Shown one piece after another: positions 21,055-25,977 of a stretch of 25,977 bases of DNA. The notes under the pieces were generated by a model. It made no database searches. It was given only the letters and a program-made list of their open reading frames with translations, and was not told the origin of the DNA. The translations under genes and the position numbers were made by a program. The stretch covers positions 1 to 25,977 of the forward strand of contig CAZFPO010000031.1 of the NCBI GenBank assembly GCA_964521105.1, in the 5' to 3' direction. The stretch is from JAQUGA01 sp964521105 (GTDB taxonomy: Bacteria; Bacteroidota; Bacteroidia; Bacteroidales; WCHB1-69). The stretch's first letter is position 1. Each line of letters opens with the position of its first letter.

Positions 21055-23535
21055 TTACTCTTTAACATAAACTCGTTTAACTCGTTGCGATATCGAAGTA
21101 AGTACTTCATAAGGAATTGTTTCCATTACTTCAGCCACTTCAACTACTGATATTTTTTCACCAAAAATTATCACGTCATCTCCTTCAACACAATCAACTT
21201 CGGTTACATCAATCATACACATATCCATACAAATAGCCCCTATGATTGGAGCAAAGCTATTATTAACATAAACTTTTCCTTTATTAAAGCCATATCTTCT
21301 AAGTAAACCATCAGCATAACCAATTGGCAGAATTGCAATTTTAGATTCGGTAAAGGCTGTCCATTTTCGACCATAACCAACTGTTTCTCCTTTTGCCAAT
21401 GTTTTTATTTGCGAAATGGTTGTTTTTAGCGTACAAACATTTTGCAACTCACTTTTTTCGATAGTTGTAGTAGGAATTCCGTACAAACCAATGCCGAGTC
21501 GAACCATATCAAATTGAGCATCTTTAAAACGAACAATACCACTTGAATTTAGAATATGAACCATAATGGGATAATTTAAATGACTCATAATCTCATTTGA
21601 TACACTTTTCAAACGGGTAATTTGCAAATTTGTAAAGTCATCTTCCTCAGCGTTATCTGAAGCAGCAAGGTGAGAGAAAATTGATTTCACCTCGATATGA
21701 TTTTGAAAAGAATTAAGTCGTTCAACTAATAAAGGAATATCCTGTTCACAAAAACCCAATCGGTGCATTCCCGTATCAATTTTGATGTGAATTTTAATAT
21801 TTTTTGGTATATCAAACGTATTAATTGATTCCTCGAGCAAATCGAACATTAAAAAGTTTGATATTTCGGGTTCTAATTCAAATTTAATAATTTTATCAAA
21901 ACTTTCGGGCTCGGGATGCATCACCATAATTGGAACGCTAATTCCCCCTCTTCTTAAATCAACACCTTCATCAACATAAGCAACTCCTAAATAATCGACA
22001 TGATGAAATTGTAACACATTAGCAATTTCCGACGAGCCACTACCGTATGAAAAGGCTTTCACCATAGCCATAATTTTCGTACTTTGAGCAATTTGTTTTT
22101 TGTAAAAATTATAATTGTGAATAATCGCATCTAAATTAACTTCCAATTGTGTTTGATGGCTTTTTTGCTGTAAAACCCTACTAATCCTCTCAAATTGAAA
22201 TGCTCGTGCTCCTTTTATCAATATTAATTCATTTTGAAAAATCGTGAAATCAAATTGATTTAAAAAGTCATTTGTTGAATTATAAAAAAAAGATTTCATT
22301 GGAAAACAAAATGCATGACGCGACAATACCTTTCCTATCCCAATAAAAAGTTGAATATTTTTTGTTTGAAGCATCTCTCCTATTTCACGATATAAATCCT
22401 CATCATTTCGCCCAGTTTGCAACATGTCTGATAAAATTACTATATTTTTATCATGATTTTTTTGATGTGAAACAAAATCTAAAGCAATTCGGAGTGAATT
22501 AATATCCGAATTATAGCTATCATCGACAATTGAACATTGATTAATTCCCGCTTTTAGTTCCAATCGCATAGCTACCCGAGTAAGGCTACCCATTTTCGAT
22601 TCAATTTCAGAAACAGGAATATTTAAAATCAACATCAAAGCCCAACAATGAATTGCATTTTCGATAGATGCTTTATCATTAAATGGTATTTGAATAGATA
22701 TTTCCTTGTTTTGAAAGATTGCAAAAATCTTTGTATATTTAAGTAATGCTTCAACTTTAACAATTTTCAAATCGGGGTTATTTGAATTACCCCATGAAAA
22801 TAATTTCACTTTTTTATTAATTCCCGATTTAAAAATTCTTTCGGTAATTAAGTGGTAATCCGAACAATAGATTATTGTTTCGGCAGAAGTAAATAAATTT
22901 AATTTTTCGCCAACTTTTTGTTCAAGCGACAAAAAATTCTCATCATGAGCAGCACCAATATTGGTAAAGATTCCTATAGTTGGTTTTATTATTTTTTGAA
23001 GTTTATCCATTTCTCCGGTTTGAGAAATACCTGCTTCAAAAATTGCTAATTCATTTTCGGCAGACATTTGCCAAACAGAAAGCGGAACACCAATTTGCGA
23101 ATTATAACTTTTCGGACTTCTAACCGTTTTAAAGTTTGAACTTAGTAATTGATATACCCATTCTTTAACTATTGTTTTTCCATTACTACCAGTAATGCCA
23201 ATAACTGGAATATTAAATTTGGAGCGATGCCAACCTACCAATCGTTGAAAAGCATCTAAGGTATTTTTAACTTTAATAAACAAAGCATCGGACATAATTT
23301 CTTTAACCACAAAGGAATCAGCAACTAAAAAAATTCTTACTTTTTTTGAATATAGTTCTTCAATAAAATCGTGTCCATTATTTCGTTCACTTACCAATGC
23401 AACAAACATTGTATCCGAAGGATTAAGCAGTTTACGACTATCTATTATAATATCTTTAACCGAAAGTTGCATTAAATTTTCGGTCAAACATGATTCGGCA
23501 TTTAATACTTTACAAATTTCAGAAACAGGGTACAT
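21055..23535 (-). CDS. MurF-alanine racemase fusion
   Basis: An 826-residue bifunctional cytoplasmic enzyme of peptidoglycan synthesis, an arrangement typical of Bacteroidota. Residues 1-450 are MurF, which adds D-Ala-D-Ala to UDP-MurNAc-tripeptide: N-terminal Mur ligase domain, ATP loop GITGSNGKT (113-121), SYNSQIGVPLSVW, EAGISQTGEM, NIGAAHDENF, and a C-terminal domain with VDDSYNSD. Residues 463-826 are the PLP-dependent racemase making D-Ala: EVNLDAIIHNYNF, PLP Lys493 in MVKAFSYGSG, HIKIDTGMHRLGF, NSSGIVRF, second-base Tyr721 in VGYGRKWTAF, and GAICMDMCMIDVT. Both halves keep their key residues. The racemase motif KAFSYGSG departs from the more usual KANAYGHG. The gene follows pdxA by 27 bp, so the PLP-precursor enzyme and this PLP user are cotranscribed. 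Confidence 0.95.
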   Translation of the reverse strand: MYPVSEICKVLNAESCLTENLMQLSVKDIIIDSRKLLNPSDTMFVALVSERNNGHDFIEELYSKKVRIFLVADSFVVKEIMSDALFIKVKNTLDAFQRLVGWHRSKFNIPVIGITGSNGKTIVKEWVYQLLSSNFKTVRSPKSYNSQIGVPLSVWQMSAENELAIFEAGISQTGEMDKLQKIIKPTIGIFTNIGAAHDENFLSLEQKVGEKLNLFTSAETIIYCSDYHLITERIFKSGINKKVKLFSWGNSNNPDLKIVKVEALLKYTKIFAIFQNKEISIQIPFNDKASIENAIHCWALMLILNIPVSEIESKMGSLTRVAMRLELKAGINQCSIVDDSYNSDINSLRIALDFVSHQKNHDKNIVILSDMLQTGRNDEDLYREIGEMLQTKNIQLFIGIGKVLSRHAFCFPMKSFFYNSTNDFLNQFDFTIFQNELILIKGARAFQFERISRVLQQKSHQTQLEVNLDAIIHNYNFYKKQIAQSTKIMAMVKAFSYGSGSSEIANVLQFHHVDYLGVAYVDEGVDLRRGGISVPIMVMHPEPESFDKIIKFELEPEISNFLMFDLLEESINTFDIPKNIKIHIKIDTGMHRLGFCEQDIPLLVERLNSFQNHIEVKSIFSHLAASDNAEEDDFTNLQITRLKSVSNEIMSHLNYPIMVHILNSSGIVRFKDAQFDMVRLGIGLYGIPTTTIEKSELQNVCTLKTTISQIKTLAKGETVGYGRKWTAFTESKIAILPIGYADGLLRRYGFNKGKVYVNNSFAPIIGAICMDMCMIDVTEVDCVEGDDVIIFGEKISVVEVAEVMETIPYEVLTSISQRVKRVYVKE

Positions 23536-23562
23536 TTGATTGAAATAAAAGCATGTATAAAT

Positions 23563-24555
23563 TTAACTATTTGATTTCCTATTATGTACTATATCGATAG
23601 CAAAATAAATTGCCTGTCGAAACGAATCAGGATTTGCCAAATCTTTTCCGGCTATTTCGTACGCCGTTCCGTGAGCAGGCGATGTTCTAACATAAGGTAA
23701 ACCCGCAGTAAAATTAACCCCTTCACTATGAGCCAAAATTTTAAAGGGAATTAATCCTTGATCGTGATACATTGCCAACACTGCATCAAATTTATAAAAT
23801 TGTCCCGATGCAAAAAAACCATCAGATGGGTATGGACCAAAAGCTAAAATATTTTTTTCAAAAGCTTCTCGAATGGCAGGAAAAATAATATCCCCATCTT
23901 CCTTTCCTAAAACACCTTCATCGCCAGCATGAGGATTTAACCCTAAAACGGCTATTTTGGGTCGTCTTATGCCAAAATCTTCCACCAATGATTTATTCAT
24001 CATCATAATTTTTTTCAAAATCAATGATTTTGATAATTTTTGAGGGACTTCGCTTAACGATACATGCCCTGTAGCAACTCCTATTCGTGTAACTGGGCTA
24101 ACCATAAACATTAAAAAGTCATCAACTCCAAACTGTTTTGCAAAATACTCAGTGTGTCCCGGAAAACTAAATTTGTCGGAATGAATATTTGACTTATTTA
24201 TTGGTGCTGTAACAATCGCATCAATTTTGCCTGCTTTAAGATCAGATGTAGCCATTTCGAGCGACAATATTGCCATTTCACTAGCAATTGGAGTTGATTC
24301 ACCAATATCTATCTTTACCTCAGCATCTACTACATTTATTAAATTTGAACGTTTTAACATTGCTTGTTCAGGGCTTTTAATAATGTTAAAAGTAAAGTCG
24401 CCAATATTTAATAATTTTCGATGATAAGAAGCAACTTTTGACGAACCATAAACGATGGGAGAACAAATTTCATTAATTCGTGGATCGCTTAATGTCTTTA
24501 ATATCACTTCATAACCAATTCCATTAATATCACCTTGAGTAATTCCAATTTTCAT
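23563..24555 (-). CDS. pdxA: 4-hydroxythreonine-4-phosphate dehydrogenase
   Basis: A 330-residue cytoplasmic, metal-dependent NAD(P)+ dehydrogenase of the DXP-dependent route to pyridoxal 5'-phosphate; it oxidises 4-phosphohydroxy-L-threonine. The N-terminus MKIGITQGDINGIGYE is the family hallmark. Metal and substrate ligands are visible at His134 (FPGHTEYF), His209 (LNPHAGDEG) and His264 (AMYHDQGLIPFK), with TSPAHGTAYEIAG near the C-terminus. The length is normal. It heads an operon with murF-alr. Upstream on the minus strand TATATTTG (24593-24600) fits the -7 consensus, about 38 bp from the ATG and without an obvious -33 element. It is divergent from mqnC. Confidence 0.95.
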   Translation of the reverse strand: MKIGITQGDINGIGYEVILKTLSDPRINEICSPIVYGSSKVASYHRKLLNIGDFTFNIIKSPEQAMLKRSNLINVVDAEVKIDIGESTPIASEMAILSLEMATSDLKAGKIDAIVTAPINKSNIHSDKFSFPGHTEYFAKQFGVDDFLMFMVSPVTRIGVATGHVSLSEVPQKLSKSLILKKIMMMNKSLVEDFGIRRPKIAVLGLNPHAGDEGVLGKEDGDIIFPAIREAFEKNILAFGPYPSDGFFASGQFYKFDAVLAMYHDQGLIPFKILAHSEGVNFTAGLPYVRTSPAHGTAYEIAGKDLANPDSFRQAIYFAIDIVHNRKSNS

Positions 24556-24592
24556 ATTTATTCAATATTTAAAAAAAATATCCATTATTGTG

Positions 24593-24600
24593 CAAATATA
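24593..24600 (-). promoter_or_regulatory. -7 element candidate for pdxA-murF/alr
   Basis: TATATTTG on the minus strand matches TAnnTTTG, about 38 bp upstream of the pdxA ATG. No TTTG lies at the standard 19-bp distance. Confidence 0.4.
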
Positions 24601-24668
24601 TATCAAAATTCCTGAGTCATTATTAGATTTATGGATATTTTTAGAAAAATATCTCCTTTTTTTTAGAT

Positions 24669-24695
24669 TTTGAAACACTGATTTTAATACTTTTG
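24669..24695 (+). promoter_or_regulatory. Promoter candidate for mqnC
   Basis: TACTTTTG (24688-24695) matches the -7 consensus; TTTG at 24669-24672 lies 15 bp upstream rather than 19. RNA would start near 24702, some eight bases before the ATG, as at pnuC. Confidence 0.45.
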
Positions 24696-24709
24696 AAAAA
24701 TATTTTTTT

Positions 24710-25801
24710 ATGTTCAAATTAGATAATCTAAATATAAAAGCTAAAAATCTCAAACAACTCTCTTTCGAGGAATTAGTATTTTTGTATAAAAACGAAAAAC
24801 TATCAACTTTAATAAATACAGCAAATTCAATTCGCCAAACAATTCATCCAAATAAAAATGTAGGCTGGATTATCGACCGTAACATCAATATTTCAAATAT
24901 TTGCATTTCGGGTTGTCAATTTTGCACTTTTCACTGTTCAAAAAAATCAAAAAAGGCATTTATTACATCGTTTAATGAGTATGAAAAAAAAATAATTGAA
25001 CTTTTTGACGCAGGAGGAAATCAAATTTTACTTCAAGGAGGTATGCATCCTGATATAAAAGTGGATTACTATGAACAACTTTTTAAGCAATTAAAAAAAC
25101 GATTTCCTCTATTAAAACTTCATGCATTAGGACCACCCGAAATATTTTATTTAGCAAAAAAATCAAACATTTCAATAAAAAGCACGCTTGAATGCCTAAT
25201 TAATGCGGGCTTAGACAGCTTACCCGGGGCTGGAGCGGAAATTTTAAATAATGAAATTCGCAAAAAGATTTCCCCTAATAAATGTACTGCTGATGAATGG
25301 TTAGAAGTTATGAAAGAAGTACATAAATTAAATTTACCCACTTCTGCCACAATGGTATTTGGTCATATTGAAACAATTGAACAACGAATTGACCATTTAA
25401 TTAAAATTCGGGAAATTCAAAATGTAAAACCAAATACTTCTTTCGGCTTTTTATCTTTTATATTTTGGCCCATGCAAACCCAAAACACCATTCTATCAAA
25501 AAAACATCCTAACATTAAAAAAATTACACCAACTGAATACCTTCGAATGACCGCCATAAGTCGAATTGCATTAGTAAACATTCCAACTATTCAAGCCTCA
25601 TTGCTAACAGTTGGAATTAATACTGCCCAACTTTCGTTGTATGCAGGGGCTAACGACTTAGGTTCAATAATGATGGAAGAAAATGTTCTTTCTTCGGTTG
25701 GTTCTGGATTTAGGGTAAATGCAACACAAATGAAAAACATTATTTTGGATGCTGGATTTAATCCATTTTTGAGAAATCAAAAATTTGAAAATTTGTATTA
25801 A
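24710..25801 (+). CDS. mqnC: Cyclic dehypoxanthinyl futalosine synthase (MqnC)
   Basis: A 363-residue radical SAM enzyme of the futalosine route to menaquinone; it cyclises dehypoxanthine futalosine. The 4Fe-4S cluster Cys are 65, 69 and 72 in NICISGCQFCTF (Cx3Cx2C), with an extra Cys76. NVGWIIDRNINISN precedes them. MqnC rather than MqnE is indicated by QGGMHPDIKVDYYE, GLDSLPGAGAEIL, ISPNKCTADEWLEVM, TSATMVFGHIET and the block FGFLSFIFWPMQTQNT; the C-terminal MMEENVLSSVGSGF also fits. The ATG at 24710 is preceded by a promoter about eight bases away. A compact inverted repeat overlaps the stop codon. The other mqn genes are not in this window. Confidence 0.9.
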   Translation: MFKLDNLNIKAKNLKQLSFEELVFLYKNEKLSTLINTANSIRQTIHPNKNVGWIIDRNINISNICISGCQFCTFHCSKKSKKAFITSFNEYEKKIIELFDAGGNQILLQGGMHPDIKVDYYEQLFKQLKKRFPLLKLHALGPPEIFYLAKKSNISIKSTLECLINAGLDSLPGAGAEILNNEIRKKISPNKCTADEWLEVMKEVHKLNLPTSATMVFGHIETIEQRIDHLIKIREIQNVKPNTSFGFLSFIFWPMQTQNTILSKKHPNIKKITPTEYLRMTAISRIALVNIPTIQASLLTVGINTAQLSLYAGANDLGSIMMEENVLSSVGSGFRVNATQMKNIILDAGFNPFLRNQKFENLY

Positions 25802-25824
25802 TAATTGCAAAATGCAATTATTTT
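25800..25824 (+). terminator. Probable terminator of mqnC
   Basis: AATAATTGCA and TGCAATTATT form a perfect 10-bp stem with a 3-nt A loop, overlapping the last bases of the TAA stop codon and followed by TT. The stem is AT-rich and the T-run is short, so termination may be weak. Confidence 0.55.
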
Positions 25825-25885
25825 CTCCAATTATTCTTAAAATAAAAAAAAAAATCTTTTTTTTAACATTGATTTTTCATTTTTT

Positions 25886-25916
25886 TTTGTTTTAGATTAT
25901 TTTTTGATTATTTTTG
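25886..25916 (+). promoter_or_regulatory. Exact Bacteroidota promoter for the last gene
   Basis: TTTG (25886-25889), 19 bp, then TATTTTTG (25909-25916) is a full match to TTTG-N19-TAnnTTTG. The predicted RNA start near 25923 leaves a leader of about 35 nt before the ATG at 25958. Confidence 0.7.
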
Positions 25917-25957
25917 TATGAAATTTCAAATAGGAAGTCTAACTAAAAATTATCAAA

Positions 25958-25977
25958 ATGAAAAAATCATTACTTAT
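25958..25977 (+). CDS. Start of an unidentified gene, cut by the window end
   Basis: ATG at 25958 followed by codons for KKSLL, typical of the first residues of a signal peptide. An exact promoter lies 42-72 bp upstream. Only six complete codons are visible, so the product cannot be named. Confidence 0.55.

Noticed and set aside
24562..24753. 63-codon reverse ORF between pdxA and mqnC
   Set aside because: It overlaps the mqnC start and promoter, and the peptide is rich in Lys, Phe and Asn as expected from random AT-rich DNA.

Overview
The window is AT-rich chromosomal DNA from a member of the Bacteroidota, probably an uncultured lineage assembled from a metagenome, because it carries two 100-N scaffold gaps. 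Support for the phylum: a fused MurF-alanine racemase gene, a secreted protease ending in a type IX secretion (Por) sorting domain, a SusC/HmuR-type TonB receptor with an N-terminal carboxypeptidase-regulatory-like domain, a Bacteroidota-type REP-associated transposase, and promoters of the Bacteroidota form TTTG-N19-TAnnTTTG (two exact matches). No rRNA, tRNA or CRISPR array was seen.

Layout. 1-3017 (+): hisS (5' end outside the window) followed by hutH, which is interrupted only by an artificial gap. 3018-3902: gene-free mosaic of four different palindromic repeat elements, then a dense regulatory stretch (palindromes, possible 8-codon leader ORF, hairpin) before corA. 3903-5284: corA (+) and a convergent unknown gene (-). 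5311-6345: an array of about 82-86 bp hairpin repeats with a GxxExxY/PDDEXK_3 nuclease-like gene embedded in it, bracketed by identical 35-bp direct repeats. 6380-6529: eroded C-terminus resembling an Eco57I-type restriction-modification enzyme. 6650-7024 (-): ridA. 7150-11365 (-): a likely heme-acquisition pair, an HmuR-like TonB receptor followed by a C10 (streptopain/interpain-type) secreted protease, ending in a clear terminator. 11660-12202 (-): unknown membrane-anchored protein. 12281-13034: REP-associated tyrosine transposase flanked by REP-like palindromes. 13034-17266 (-): START-domain protein, DEDDy 3'-5' exonuclease and a large FAD/Fe-S D-2-hydroxyacid dehydrogenase. 17484-20665 (+): pnuC, a NadR-type kinase and a GT-C-like membrane protein in one tight operon. 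20683-21054: AT-rich tandem repeats with a second scaffold gap. 21055-24555 (-): pdxA then murF-alr. 24710-25801 (+): mqnC. 25958 onward: the start of another gene behind an exact consensus promoter.

How genes work together. The TonB receptor and C10 protease are 16 bp apart and fit extracellular haemoglobin breakdown with heme uptake. PnuC plus the NadR-like kinase form a nicotinamide riboside salvage route to NMN. MqnC points to menaquinone synthesis by the futalosine route. PdxA makes a pyridoxal phosphate precursor, and the alanine racemase half of the next gene uses that cofactor. The most unusual part is the repeat biology: two independent palindromic repeat families each surround a single small gene for a DNA-processing enzyme. 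One is the known RAYT/REP arrangement. The other, the GxxExxY gene inside the hairpin array, could be an undescribed repeat-associated nuclease system.
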